A stretch of DNA of 39,046 bases from Methanomicrobia archaeon (GTDB taxonomy: Archaea; Halobacteriota; Bog-38; Methanoflorentales; Methanoflorentaceae). Location: the NCBI GenBank assembly GCA_015661395.1, contig JACWML010000024.1, forward strand, positions 1 to 39,046. The letters run 5' to 3'. The position numbers were made by a program, and so were the translations under genes. Position 1 is the stretch's first letter. Each line of letters opens with the position of its first letter. The notes beneath the pieces are model-generated. The model was not told the DNA's origin. It ran no database searches and saw only the letters and a list, made by a program, of their open reading frames with translations. Positions 8,479 through 17,691 of the stretch are shown here, piece after piece.

Positions 8479-10332
8479 GTGATTCAAGTGCCGCCCGAGA
8501 GCGTCCGATTCACGCGCAGCAGCACACTAAAGCTCATCGCAACGGGCTGTTTTTTGTCACTGACACTTGCGCTGTTGGCGATCGTGGAGGCACCTGCACG
8601 TGGCTATGAGCTATCAATCTACTCAAGCACGCCCTTGATCGCATGGATATTACTCGCTCTGAGCCTTGTTGGCGGGGTGAGCTTGGTCGTTTACCACATA
8701 TTCGTGCGGGAGAATAGCACGCACTGGTTGTTAATCGGCTTCACAATCATCGCGTTGTGCAACTTGATCGTCATTTACTTAGCAGTTTTGCGGGGCTATG
8801 TCTTGTACAGCGCCGGGGACACATTCAGCCACGTTGTCGCGGTCACGGAAATTGCCCGTATCGGGCATCTCGATTATCTAGGAAGTCAGGAGACAACTCA
8901 ACTTTATCCGATGACTTACACGCTTGCCGTTTCGATTGTCGAACTGGCCGGACTCTCGCCATTATCGGTTGTCGCCTATCTTCCCGGCATTTTTTCGATC
9001 TTGTTTGTAGGCCTAATCTACCTCTTTGCAAAGGCCGTGTGCAGCAGACGTGAGTTTGTATTGCTAGCGACCGCATCAAGCATTCCGCTTCTTTTTTCAT
9101 ACTATCACGTCGCGCTGTATCCCGAGTTTCTTGCCGTTGTATTTTTGCCGCTTATCTTCTATTTGTATCTCAAGAGAACGAGGGTACCTGGGACGCATTT
9201 CACGGCTCTGTTCATCATTTCTCTGTTCTATGTCACCTTTTTGTATCCCCCAACGATGGCGGGGGTTATACTTCTCCTGATAGCAATCGAAGCAATTAAG
9301 ACGTTGCGTAGCCGATCGCTTGCTCGAGTTGCGATTACGCCCATTTTGATCGCGGCCGTAACGCTCTTCGCTTGGCTCATGAGCACGTACGCTTTTGCAG
9401 TGAATGTGTCGAGGCTTAAAGAGTTCTTTGAGACAGGAGAAACGACTAGCCACGCGCAAGTCATAGCGCAAACAACCGCGCAATTGAGAGGACTAGACTT
9501 GCTCGCCTACATTGTAAAACTTTACGGAGTCAATCTCGCTTATTTTGCGATCTGTATCGTCGCAGGCGTTTTGATTTGGAAGCGTTTACGAACGAAAAAA
9601 GTAGACAATCTGTTGTTCGTGTTCGTGCTCTTTGTCACTGCGTTTCTCTTTGGATTCGTCGTGTTCGAAGTGTTTAGGTTTTGGACTCTTGGTCGATTTC
9701 TGCATCTCAACTATGCGATAGTTACGGCGCCGCTGCTTGTTGGGTTCGTATTACTTAGGCTCTTTAAACGCTTGAGCACGCCAAAAACTATGGGCCTTAT
9801 TGCCATTTTCCTCGTCGCGAGCTCCATTGGTAGCGCGGTGAGCGTTTATTCCTCGCCCTGGGTGCTCGAACCCAGCTGGCAAACTACTTACGCTGACGTG
9901 GCGGCGACTCACTGGTTCTTGGAGGGAAGAGACCAAGGTTTTATCATCCAAGGTCTTGGATACAATCCTAACATACTCGGGTTTGTGTCCGAAACCCACC
10001 CGGAGCTACTAACGCCGGAGAACTACAACATCACTGTCTACAGCAACCCGCTCGGCTCGGGCATACCCGATCACTTCGGGTATCCGCAGAATGCCTCGCT
10101 CTCTGAAACGCTCGGAACCCAGAGCCAAACCTACGTGCTGATGACCGCTCGGTTTAAAACTGCTCTCACGAGTAGCGTGTTGATGTCAGAGGGCATCAAT
10201 GACCCCACAGTTTTTAGAACGGGGTTTACAAACAACGACTTGACCAGACTGAATGGCGATGCTACGGTCAACAAAGTGTATACAAACGGCGGAGTTGACG
10301 TGTACCTCGTCAAGGCCTACAACCCACGTTAG
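8479..10332 (+). CDS. Large polytopic membrane protein, GT-C glycosyltransferase-like
   Basis: A 617-residue protein with about 11-13 hydrophobic helices in residues 18-460, followed by a soluble region of some 150 residues predicted outside the membrane. After the third helix comes YSAGDTFSHVVAVTEIARIG, where Asp114 sits in the first long external loop. That placement is usual for the catalytic acid of GT-C enzymes, which use lipid-phosphate sugar donors. It is followed by YPMTYTLAVSI and LPGIFSILFVGLIYLFA. The external C-terminus has WFLEGRDQGFI and many Asn/Ser/Thr. It starts at GTG 8479 behind GGGAG (8466-8470). A transfer role fits the glycan context, but the exact family (DUF6541/DUF2206-type or other) was not settled. 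Confidence 0.65.
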   Translation: MIQVPPESVRFTRSSTLKLIATGCFLSLTLALLAIVEAPARGYELSIYSSTPLIAWILLALSLVGGVSLVVYHIFVRENSTHWLLIGFTIIALCNLIVIYLAVLRGYVLYSAGDTFSHVVAVTEIARIGHLDYLGSQETTQLYPMTYTLAVSIVELAGLSPLSVVAYLPGIFSILFVGLIYLFAKAVCSRREFVLLATASSIPLLFSYYHVALYPEFLAVVFLPLIFYLYLKRTRVPGTHFTALFIISLFYVTFLYPPTMAGVILLLIAIEAIKTLRSRSLARVAITPILIAAVTLFAWLMSTYAFAVNVSRLKEFFETGETTSHAQVIAQTTAQLRGLDLLAYIVKLYGVNLAYFAICIVAGVLIWKRLRTKKVDNLLFVFVLFVTAFLFGFVVFEVFRFWTLGRFLHLNYAIVTAPLLVGFVLLRLFKRLSTPKTMGLIAIFLVASSIGSAVSVYSSPWVLEPSWQTTYADVAATHWFLEGRDQGFIIQGLGYNPNILGFVSETHPELLTPENYNITVYSNPLGSGIPDHFGYPQNASLSETLGTQSQTYVLMTARFKTALTSSVLMSEGINDPTVFRTGFTNNDLTRLNGDATVNKVYTNGGVDVYLVKAYNPR

Positions 10333-10761
10333 CTCTCGCCTTGAGAATCGGCTTGGTGCTCGACACCCAAGGCAGTTGAGATCGGCACAGTCCTCGTGCT
10401 AGTTTCGTCTAGTCACTGCCCTCGACCGTGTCATCGAGCACTTTTCACGTGGCGTTCACGCCGCCGTTGGTCTCACGGCACCTGCCTTACGTTTTCCGTC
10501 GCACGGGGTCTATGAGTGGTCGTAACGTTAGTTGCAAAACGACCCATCAAACGCATTTGTCTTTCCTGTCGGATTGCGCTTCCTGTGCGAGTTACGCCTG
10601 CGCGCCACCGCAGCAACGCTGTTAGCGAGAATGACTTGCCGATGTCCCCACTGGGAAAGGTTTTTGGCTGACTCAGAACATAGAACGCACAAGAACGCCG
10701 ATCGGACTGCTTCTGAGCTGGGAAGATCTAAGCGTACGTAAGTGCTATCTAGGATACAGGC
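10333..10761. other. Gap without a supported gene
   Basis: Frames are broken and Cys/Arg-rich. An AGGA about nine bases upstream of ATG 10762 may help initiate the following gene. Nothing else is recognisable. Confidence 0.35.
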
Positions 10762-11685
10762 ATGTCGACGCCGAATAAACACGCGCCCTCCAACGCTCCG
10801 CCGGCAGACATCGCACAGAGCCTCGTTTCGAGAGACGCAGATCTCGTCCTCGGTGTGATCGCCACGGCCTTCGTTTTCGCGTTTGTCTTTGTACCGTATC
10901 TTCAGGATACACCAGTCCGCCCGTTGCTAGTCCTCGTCTTCGTCTTTCTTATTCCTGGTTATACGTTGATCGCGGCGATTTTCCCGCGAAAAGGGCTTGG
11001 GTGGGGTGAGCGAATAGTGCTCTCGTGCGCTTTTAGCATCGCCACGGTTTCCCTCATCGGTTTCGGTCTGAACTACATCTGGAACCTCAACGAAGGGCCA
11101 ATAGCCGTTGGCCTTGGCACGTTTGTGTTCATCGCCACTGCAGTTGCTTACGGGCGCCGGCAGGCCGTTCCGACTGAAGAACGCTTTGTAGTCCGTTTTC
11201 CGGGGGGTCACACGCTCAGGGAACGCGTGTTGCCTCCATCTGATTCACGCTTTAGTCGAGTACTGACGGTGATTTTGATACTTTCAGTGCTAGCGTCAGT
11301 TAGTGGATTCATCTACGTCCTGGGGGTGCCCAAAAACGCTGAAACGTTTACCGAGTTCTATGTATTGGGGGCGAGCGGGAAGGCGGACGACTATCCTACA
11401 CAGTTTAATTTAGGGCAACAAGAGCCGGTGACGGTTGGAGTCGTAAATCACGAAAACAGCGAGCAGCTGTACCAGCTGGTCATTGCACTCAACAACAGCA
11501 GAACCACAAGCACGCTCTATTCACAAAATATCACGCTCGCGAACGCCCAAACGTGGCAAAAAACCGTTGAGTTGAAGCCAAACCGCGCCGGCAACAACAT
11601 GCGAGTAGATTTTCTCCTATATCGCGCAGACGATTATGCAGCTCCTTACCGGTCGCTGCATTTGTGGGTTAACGTAACACGCTAA
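10762..11685 (+). CDS. DUF1616 family membrane protein
   Basis: 307 residues. Four N-terminal membrane segments are followed by a fifth (VLTVILILSVLASVSGFIYVL) and an exported C-terminal domain of about 110 residues. The segment FVFLIPGYTLIAAIFPRKG followed by GWGERIVLSCAFSIATVSL is the DUF1616 signature found in many archaea. The external part has N-glycosylation sequons (NNSR, NITL, NVTR) and the beta-rich pattern EPVTVGVVNHENSEQLYQL of the family. Its molecular role is not known. In archaea it often sits beside glycosyltransferase and S-layer-related genes, as here. The start is ATG 10762. Confidence 0.85.
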   Translation: MSTPNKHAPSNAPPADIAQSLVSRDADLVLGVIATAFVFAFVFVPYLQDTPVRPLLVLVFVFLIPGYTLIAAIFPRKGLGWGERIVLSCAFSIATVSLIGFGLNYIWNLNEGPIAVGLGTFVFIATAVAYGRRQAVPTEERFVVRFPGGHTLRERVLPPSDSRFSRVLTVILILSVLASVSGFIYVLGVPKNAETFTEFYVLGASGKADDYPTQFNLGQQEPVTVGVVNHENSEQLYQLVIALNNSRTTSTLYSQNITLANAQTWQKTVELKPNRAGNNMRVDFLLYRADDYAAPYRSLHLWVNVTR

Positions 11686-11780
11686 GGCTGAGGTGTTGTG
11701 TGTTTAGTACACGAAAACGGCACGGTGTGCGCAATTCTATTCGCGCAGGTTCGTGACTTCAGGCCGGTGATCGCACCCGA

Positions 11781-12092
11781 TTGTGGACCGCTACAACGCT
11801 CCGTCTTGGCAGATCACTACGTTTTTATAAGACCATCCCACGCTACTTCTTCGCGTGCCAAGTAATCGTGCGAACGTGCCCCGCAAGTGCGCAAGTAGCT
11901 CGGCGGTCCGCATGCAGCTTGATCGCGTGCATTTACACCGAGCACGTCGATAAGGAAGTGGCGATTGATACGGTTCATCGTTCAATCGGAATATCAGCGT
12001 CACGTGCAAAGTGCGACCCAGCAGGATGGAAAGAGAATCTCCCCGGGGGTGGCCACGCTCAAAACGACGAACCCGCGGGCCGTGAAGGCTGA
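11781..12092 (+). pseudogene. Decayed copy of the C-terminal Cys-rich domain of the 18220-19149 protein
   Basis: The translated segment CSLIACIYTEHVDKEVAI matches LCSMIACIYTEYADTASV near the end of the protein at 18220, with weaker similarity just upstream (SAQVARRSAC against APQVCEQIGC). The matching DNA (tgatcgcgtgcatttacacc here, tgatcgcgtgcatctatacc there) is nearly identical. The rest of the frame does not match, so this is a remnant rather than a working gene. It lies 0.3 kb before the operon that contains the intact copy. Confidence 0.6.
11821..11830 (+). promoter_or_regulatory. TATA-like element upstream of the operon remnant
   Basis: The string acgtttttataag closely resembles gcgtttttatag at 12341, the likely promoter of the following operon, and acgtttttatac near 24950. 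The repeated form suggests a genuine archaeal TATA element, here possibly an orphan left with the decayed gene. Confidence 0.35.
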
Positions 12093-12343
12093 GTAGCACA
12101 CCACAACGCAAATTGTTGACGAAACCGTCAGTGGCGCGAGGCAGCACGAAATTGACGTAATGAGTAGAATTAGTAAGTGCTGTCGGACCGGCCCCCCGGA
12201 GTGCGTCCCAAAAGTCCCAAAATTACCAACGCGAAGAGCAAAAAACCCAAAACATACGTACTTTTATTGCTTGCGCAAACTCGCAGAACTCAACACGCTG
12301 ACCCGTGCGCGCTCTTCGCATCCGGACGTCCGCCTAAGGAGCG

Positions 12344-12352
12344 TTTTTATAG
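12344..12352 (+). promoter_or_regulatory. Probable TATA box of the MoxR/DUF58 operon
   Basis: TTTTTATAG lies about 60 bases before ATG 12413. With the usual 25-base spacing, transcription would begin near 12375 and give a leader of about 40 bases. No other promoter-like element is obvious between the six genes. Confidence 0.45.
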
Positions 12353-12412
12353 TGGTTTGAAGATAATGATCGCTGGATTATCAAGTGGTCTTTTTCACTC
12401 ACCGGGGCACCC

Positions 12413-14155
12413 ATGCGCGGTTTCAGACGACAGGCTCAAGTTGCGTGTATTCTCTCAGCGATTGTGCTCGTCCTTACCGTAGGGTGTGCGTCGGCGCAGA
12501 GCTTCCCCTCGCAGATCGAGCTGAATCCCTCGCCGAGCGGCGGGTTTGACTTTCCCACTCAGCTGCCGCTCTTTGCGTCGCTCGCCGCCGATGCGAACGG
12601 CATCATCGCGAACGTCACCCAAGGCAACTTCTCCAACGCGAGCGCGCTGCTTGCCCACTACAACAGCACGGTCAGGCAGAGCACGGCCATCGGCGCCATG
12701 CAGGCTTCGCAGGGTTCGTTCACGAGCCTTATCGCCGATGCACAACGCTTCGACGTACTTAACGCGAGTGAGGCCGGGCTGCTCGTGGCAGCCCCGCTCG
12801 GCAACGCCTCCATCGCAAACGCGCTCGGGATGCAGGCGCTCGGCAACGCCCTCGTCAGGCTCCCGGGAACCATCGGCGGGCAGAACGCGGATATCTACGC
12901 CATTGCCGTTCAAAACGGGCTCGACCTCGCTCCGTACGGCAACGCCACAGCGCTCTTGAACGCGTACGCTGCGCAGGTGGAAGGTCGCGTTGCCAACGTC
13001 ACAGGGGCGGTCTTCGTAACACCCACTCTGACGCTCACTGGGAGCGCGAAGAACGCGACCTACGGCGATACGTTCCTGCTCGCGGGCGGCCTCCAGAGCA
13101 ATCAAACGGCGGCATACAACGGCACGGTGGACGTGCACGTCGACAATCGGACGATCGCAACCGTACCGACGGCCGCGAACGGGTCATACGCGTATACGCT
13201 CCCAATCATTAACATCCCGGCCGGCGCGCACGTCGTGTCCGTTCGATACGTGCCCCTCAACGCGCCCTACAAGCCCGCGCAAAGCGCGCCCGCCAACTTT
13301 TCCGTTGCCGCATCGCCGGTGAACAACACGCTGAGCTTCCTGTCGCCCAGCATAGCTCTAGGGGGCAACGTGCAGGCGCGCGGGACGCTCACTACGGTGA
13401 CCGGACCGGTTGCCAACGCCACGGTGGCGCTTTTCATCGGCGGCACGGACGTCGCGAGCGCCCAATCCGATCAGAACGGCAGCTATTCGTTTTCAGTACC
13501 GTCCCTGCCGCTCTATATGTCAGCGGTGTCAGGAGGTGTCACCGCCTACACGGTCTTTGACCCGAGCGGCCAGCCACTCGTGTCCGCCACGAGCGCCGCA
13601 GCGCATGTACCCGTCGACTTGACCGGCCTGCTCGCCATCATCGCAGGGCTCGTGCTCGCCGTGCTCCTGATCGTCTTCCTGTACCGCGGCGGGTATCTGC
13701 GGCGCGCGCCCGTCGAGAAAGAAGAGGTGGCCGCCCCCGTTCTGCCGCCGGCAAGGGAGGCGCGCCCGATCGTCGTGCCGGTTCCCGTCGCGCGCGTAAC
13801 GGAAGCGCCACAACGGATCAGCGATTGGGACGCGGTTCTCGGCGAAGCCCGCGAAGCGTTTGAACGTGCTGACGACGAGAACGCTACAAAAGCGCTGTTT
13901 GACGCGGCCGTGACGTCGCTCGCGGTCGTTGCGAACGTCCACATTGCCGCGCATATGACACACTCGGAGAAGAGCTGGGCCGTCACCGCAGCTTTTCCTG
14001 ACGAAGACACGCGCCTCGCGCTGCGGCAGTTGACCAAGGCGTACGAACTCGCCAACTTCGGTGACCGCACGCTCACAGGATCGCAGCGCGAAGCCGCCTT
14101 GAGCGCCTTTGCATCCCTTCGCAGCCACGTCAGCGGCGCAGAGGGAAGCACGTGA
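12413..14155 (+). CDS. Secreted, membrane-anchored Ig-like surface protein with DUF4129-like cytoplasmic tail
   Basis: 580 residues. A signal peptide (residues 1-29) ends in VGCASAQS; cleavage after ASA is likely, and a lipoprotein cysteine is a weaker option. The exported part has a helical N-terminal region (about 30-200) and two tandem Ig-like beta domains (about 203-300 and 300-400), each with an NGSY turn (AANGSYAYTL, DQNGSYSFSV). I count 17 N-glycosylation sequons in it. One membrane helix (about 404-424) leads to a cytoplasmic tail of about 150 residues. The tail's end (LRQLTKAYELANFGDRTLTG) resembles the C-terminal DUF4129 motif that usually accompanies transglutaminase-like proteins in MoxR/DUF58 operons. 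It likely couples a surface domain to the ATPase system. First gene of the operon; its stop overlaps the next start by four bases. Confidence 0.72.
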   Translation: MRGFRRQAQVACILSAIVLVLTVGCASAQSFPSQIELNPSPSGGFDFPTQLPLFASLAADANGIIANVTQGNFSNASALLAHYNSTVRQSTAIGAMQASQGSFTSLIADAQRFDVLNASEAGLLVAAPLGNASIANALGMQALGNALVRLPGTIGGQNADIYAIAVQNGLDLAPYGNATALLNAYAAQVEGRVANVTGAVFVTPTLTLTGSAKNATYGDTFLLAGGLQSNQTAAYNGTVDVHVDNRTIATVPTAANGSYAYTLPIINIPAGAHVVSVRYVPLNAPYKPAQSAPANFSVAASPVNNTLSFLSPSIALGGNVQARGTLTTVTGPVANATVALFIGGTDVASAQSDQNGSYSFSVPSLPLYMSAVSGGVTAYTVFDPSGQPLVSATSAAAHVPVDLTGLLAIIAGLVLAVLLIVFLYRGGYLRRAPVEKEEVAAPVLPPAREARPIVVPVPVARVTEAPQRISDWDAVLGEAREAFERADDENATKALFDAAVTSLAVVANVHIAAHMTHSEKSWAVTAAFPDEDTRLALRQLTKAYELANFGDRTLTGSQREAALSAFASLRSHVSGAEGST

Positions 14156-15225
14156 AGCTGAGCTACGCGCTCATTGCAGCTGTCGTCGCCGCTGCGCTCA
14201 TCATCAGCGTACCGCTCCTCAACACGACCAAGGAGGACTTCAGCACGTACAACACGGCGTGGAACGGCGCCTCAGACGCAAAGGCCCTCGCCTCCAGCGA
14301 CGGTTACGCGACGCCCTCCGTCTTTGCGCTCAGCGAGATCGGAAGCTCGGGCGACGGCGTGTTCTTCATGCTCAACCCGAACAGCTCGGTGGGGTTCACT
14401 AGCGGTGACGCGAGCACGCTTCAGTCCTTCGTTCAGAACGGCGGCGTTCTCGTGCTCGCCAACGACTTTGGCAACGGCAACGCCGTGCTCAGCGGGCTCG
14501 GGGTTTCGGGCGCGCGCTTCAACGGCTCACTCCTCGAGGACAACGTGAGCAAGGGGGTCGACGCGGCGCACCCGCTCATCACGGACGTCAACGCCTCAGG
14601 TCTCACTGCCGGCGTGCACGAGCTCTACTTCAACTACGGGACGGCCCTCGACGTACCAGGCACTAACGTCACGGTGCTCGCGCGAAGCGCGCCGACGAGC
14701 TACCTGGTGGCTCCTGCAGGCGGTAACGCGACGGTCAACGCGACCACTGGCGCGCACCCCGTCCTTGCCACGCTCGACTACGGCAACGGACGCATCGTCC
14801 TGCTCTCCGACCCGAGCGTGTTCATCAACGACATGCTCGGCCAGGCGGACAACCAGCAACTCCTGACGAGCATGCTCGCGAACCTCACTGGTGGTGACAA
14901 AACCGTGCCGATCATGTTCGACGAGTCGCACTTCGCGTCTCCGCCCGTGTTCAGTCTCCTCTACGACCGCATCAACGCAAACGATACTGTGAAATACACC
15001 GTTGTCGTTCTTGCTAGTGCGGCCTTTGTGATCGGGGTCAACACGAGCGCACTCGTGCGGCGGCGGCAGCGAAAGGAGAGGGGCCCCGCGCCGAACGAAT
15101 TGCCCGTGAGCGAAGAGGCCGTGATTACCGATATCGTCAGGGAGCACCCCGAATGGCGCCGGTCGCGGGTGAAGGGGTTCCTGAAACAATTACAGCAACG
15201 GCGGAGGATACGGCGTGGCAACTGA
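14152..15225 (+). CDS. DUF4350 domain protein, membrane-anchored
   Basis: 357 residues. The N-terminal helix (LSYALIAAVVAAALIISVPL) is followed by an exported domain with the DUF4350 pattern: a GGVLVLANDFGNG strand, then GNGRIVLLSDPSVFINDMLG and a late FDESH motif. A second helix near residue 285 places a basic C-terminal tail (RRRQRKERG, then a predicted helix bundle) inside the cell. About ten N-glycosylation sequons lie in the exported part. In archaea this family is found beside MoxR and DUF58 genes. It resembles class I glutamine amidotransferase/GldG-like folds, but its role is unknown. It begins with GTG in a GTGA overlap with the previous stop. Confidence 0.85.
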   Translation: MKLSYALIAAVVAAALIISVPLLNTTKEDFSTYNTAWNGASDAKALASSDGYATPSVFALSEIGSSGDGVFFMLNPNSSVGFTSGDASTLQSFVQNGGVLVLANDFGNGNAVLSGLGVSGARFNGSLLEDNVSKGVDAAHPLITDVNASGLTAGVHELYFNYGTALDVPGTNVTVLARSAPTSYLVAPAGGNATVNATTGAHPVLATLDYGNGRIVLLSDPSVFINDMLGQADNQQLLTSMLANLTGGDKTVPIMFDESHFASPPVFSLLYDRINANDTVKYTVVVLASAAFVIGVNTSALVRRRQRKERGPAPNELPVSEEAVITDIVREHPEWRRSRVKGFLKQLQQRRRIRRGN

Positions 15226-16189
15226 AAGTGACTTGAACGGCTTACCAATACCGCTCGACATCGACATGGTCGCCGACACGGCGCAACGCATCACGGACGA
15301 GCTCCATCGCGTGATCGTGGGAAAAGACGAGCTGATAGAGACACTCTTCTCATGTCTTCTCGCGGAGGGGCACATCCTCGTTGAGGGCAACCCTGGTCTT
15401 GCCAAGACGACGATAACAAAGCTGTTCGCGCACACGCTGGGCTGCACCTTCAACCGCCAGCAGTTCACGCCCGACCTGCTCCCTGGAGACATCACCGGGA
15501 GCTACGTGTTCGATCAGAAGACCAGCGAGTTCTACGTGCGTAAGGGGGGCATCTTCGCCAACATCGTCATGGTCGATGAGCTCAACCGCGCAACGCCGCG
15601 CACGCAGTCCGCGCTTCTCGAGGCGATGGAAGAACGCATGGTCACGATCGAGGGCACGACGTTCCCGCTCGAAAAGCCGTTTATGGTCTTAGCCACGCAA
15701 ACGACGGTCAATATCGAGGGCACCTTCCCCCTTCCCGAGGTGCAGCTTGACCGTTTCTACGTCAAAGTGACGCTCGATTACCCGAGCACAGACGAGGAGC
15801 TGCAGATCCTGAACGTGAAGTTGCGAGAAGCGTCCGCCATCGCCCAGGTCACCGACCGCGAGGCAATCCTTCGCATGATCGACATCGTCAGAAACGTCTA
15901 CGTCGACGAGAAGGTGCTTGAATACATCAGGGACATCGTCGTCAGCACCCGCAATCACAAGGATCTTGTGCTCCCGGCAAGCCCGCGGGCGTCGATCGCG
16001 CTGCTCGGCAAGTCGAGGGCGCGCGCGGCGATACGCGGACGGGACTACGTCATACCAGACGACGTCAAGGCGATCGCCTACGAAGTGCTCAATCATCGCC
16101 TGCTTATCTCCCCCGAGTCTGAAATCGAAGGCGTCACGCTCGAAGAGGTGATCGCCGCGATTCTCATGGAGGCGCGGCCCTCGCGCTGA
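15215..16189 (+). CDS. MoxR-type AAA+ ATPase
   Basis: 324 residues. Walker A is GNPGLAKT (58-65), Walker B is IVMVDELNRA (117-126), and the sensor-1 region is FMVLATQTTVNIEGTFPLPE. The usual ATQNP is ATQTT here. The C-terminal lid with the MoxR sensor-2 motif is SPRASIALLGKSRARAAIRG, followed by YVIPDDVKAIA. MoxR ATPases act as chaperones that help assemble or activate partner proteins, typically with von Willebrand A (vWA) or DUF58 proteins. The next gene is such a partner. GTG 15215 is inside the previous gene (11-base overlap), which suggests translational coupling. The length is normal for the family. The family call is very secure. Confidence 0.95.
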   Translation: MATESDLNGLPIPLDIDMVADTAQRITDELHRVIVGKDELIETLFSCLLAEGHILVEGNPGLAKTTITKLFAHTLGCTFNRQQFTPDLLPGDITGSYVFDQKTSEFYVRKGGIFANIVMVDELNRATPRTQSALLEAMEERMVTIEGTTFPLEKPFMVLATQTTVNIEGTFPLPEVQLDRFYVKVTLDYPSTDEELQILNVKLREASAIAQVTDREAILRMIDIVRNVYVDEKVLEYIRDIVVSTRNHKDLVLPASPRASIALLGKSRARAAIRGRDYVIPDDVKAIAYEVLNHRLLISPESEIEGVTLEEVIAAILMEARPSR

Positions 16190-16215
16190 GTACCAAAATA
16201 ACCACCCTTATAATC

Positions 16216-17691
16216 ATGAAGACCACCCGTCTCACGCACCTTCTCCTTGCGCTTGCCGCGCTCTTTATCGCGCTCGGCGCGCTCCTCGACGCGTGGTTCT
16301 ACGCTGGAGCCGGCTTTGCGCTCGCATTCTACGTCGTCTGGCGTTTCCTTGCGTTCCGGGCGGCGATCGCGGCGCTCAACCTTGACGTGCAGCGAAACGC
16401 GGACAAGACAGTGGTGCGACGAGGCGGAATGGTCACCGTCGACGTTTCCGTCTCGTCAGCGACGCCCGTCGAGGGGCGCTTTACCGACGCGCTGCCTCGG
16501 GGCGCCGAGCTCGTGGACGGAACGAACAGCGCCGACCTCGCACTGGCGGCGGGCCAGACGGCGACGTGGCGGTACACGCTCTTCATGGCGAGCAGACAGA
16601 GCGCACAGATCGAGCGTGCCACCCTCAGCTTGACCAACGGCTTGTTTACGCACACGCTCGAACTGGGTGCCGCGGCCAGCGTGGTGCAGCAGGCCCCCTA
16701 CGCCGTTAGCGTCGAAGGCGGGGCCGGCGGGCCGGGAGGGGCGCCCGGCGTGACGAGCGCGTCGGTCCAGTCGCTGTACCGCACGCGCCGCACCGGCGGC
16801 GGAACCGACATCTCGCACCTCCGTCCGTTCGTCTCGGGCGACCCGCTCAAGCGCATTCACTGGAAGGCGTCGGCGAGGCTCAACAAGCTCATGACAAAGG
16901 AGTTCCTCGCGGAGGTGGACGAGGCCACAGGCGGAAGCGCGAGCGTCAGCATCATCATCGACCAGGGCGGGACGATGGCCCGCGGGCCTCCCGGCGCCAC
17001 GGAGCTCGATTTTGCGGTCAACGTCGCGAGCGCCGTCGTCAAGTCGGCGATCGCCAGGGGGAACCGGATCGGCCTCGTCACCTACGACGACCAGGGGGTG
17101 GCCACGAGCCTCCGGGCTGACTCATCACTGTCGCACGCGTCGAGCGTCGTCCGGTCACTCAACGAGATCGAGCCGGGCATTCCGCTCCGCGCTCCCCGCG
17201 CGAAGCTCGACGTGACGGGAGCCGACGTGGTGCGCGTCAAGCGGCACTTCGCGGCGACCGCAGACGACGAGACTGACGCGGACGTCAGGCACTTCCGGCA
17301 CATCGTCTCCTACATGTACGCGCGCGGCGAGGGCTACCTGCACAGCCTGAAGCGCGCTCCGGCATTTCGTGCGATAGCCGCCTCACTCCTGCGTGCACAG
17401 GGCCAATCGAGCATTGTCATCGTTTCTGACCTCGAACGTGACTTCAGCCCGCTTACCGAGGGTGTCCGCCTCGCGACAAGTCGAGGGGCCCGCGTGTACG
17501 TCGTCGCGCTCTTTTCGAAGATATTCGAGCAGTTCGCGGATCCGCTTCTCTCGCTTGAGGACGTCTACGCGGCCTACGACGCACACCTGAGGCGGATGCG
17601 CAAGCTTGAGCAGATCTCCAACGTGAAGGTCATCGAGGCGAACACCGCAGAAGCGCTGCAGCCCGCACTGCAGGAGGCGCGGATAGCGTAA
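16216..17691 (+). CDS. DUF58 domain protein (vWA-like partner of MoxR)
   Basis: 491 residues. Two N-terminal membrane helices (about 6-22 and 26-44) lead into an Ig-like or beta region. The DUF58 signature follows: GGGTDISHLRPFVSGDPLKR, then IHWKASARLNKLMTKEF. After it comes a vWA-like fold whose metal site reads IIIDQGGTMARG, so the classic DXSXS is DXGXT. SSIVIVSDLERDF is the later metal-site strand. DUF58 proteins are MoxR partners thought to act in envelope protein assembly, although the substrate is unknown. A 26-base gap after the MoxR stop contains CTTATAAT close to the ATG, too close to be a leaderless promoter for it. The stop and the next ATG share one base. Confidence 0.92.
   Translation: MKTTRLTHLLLALAALFIALGALLDAWFYAGAGFALAFYVVWRFLAFRAAIAALNLDVQRNADKTVVRRGGMVTVDVSVSSATPVEGRFTDALPRGAELVDGTNSADLALAAGQTATWRYTLFMASRQSAQIERATLSLTNGLFTHTLELGAAASVVQQAPYAVSVEGGAGGPGGAPGVTSASVQSLYRTRRTGGGTDISHLRPFVSGDPLKRIHWKASARLNKLMTKEFLAEVDEATGGSASVSIIIDQGGTMARGPPGATELDFAVNVASAVVKSAIARGNRIGLVTYDDQGVATSLRADSSLSHASSVVRSLNEIEPGIPLRAPRAKLDVTGADVVRVKRHFAATADDETDADVRHFRHIVSYMYARGEGYLHSLKRAPAFRAIAASLLRAQGQSSIVIVSDLERDFSPLTEGVRLATSRGARVYVVALFSKIFEQFADPLLSLEDVYAAYDAHLRRMRKLEQISNVKVIEANTAEALQPALQEARIA

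Noticed and set aside
12455-13138. Long minus-strand frame (227 codons) opposite the Ig-like protein gene
   Set aside because: It lies opposite a gene with signal peptide, sequons and operon context, and its own product is Arg/Val/Gly-rich with no motif, as expected of an antisense shadow in GC-rich DNA.
13529-14151. Two overlapping minus-strand frames of about 200 codons
   Set aside because: Both are shadows of the DUF4129-like tail; compositions are biased (Arg or Ser/Ala) and unlike any family.
14596-15189. Minus-strand frame of 197 codons
   Set aside because: Opposite the DUF4350 gene; His/Arg/Val-rich with no motif.
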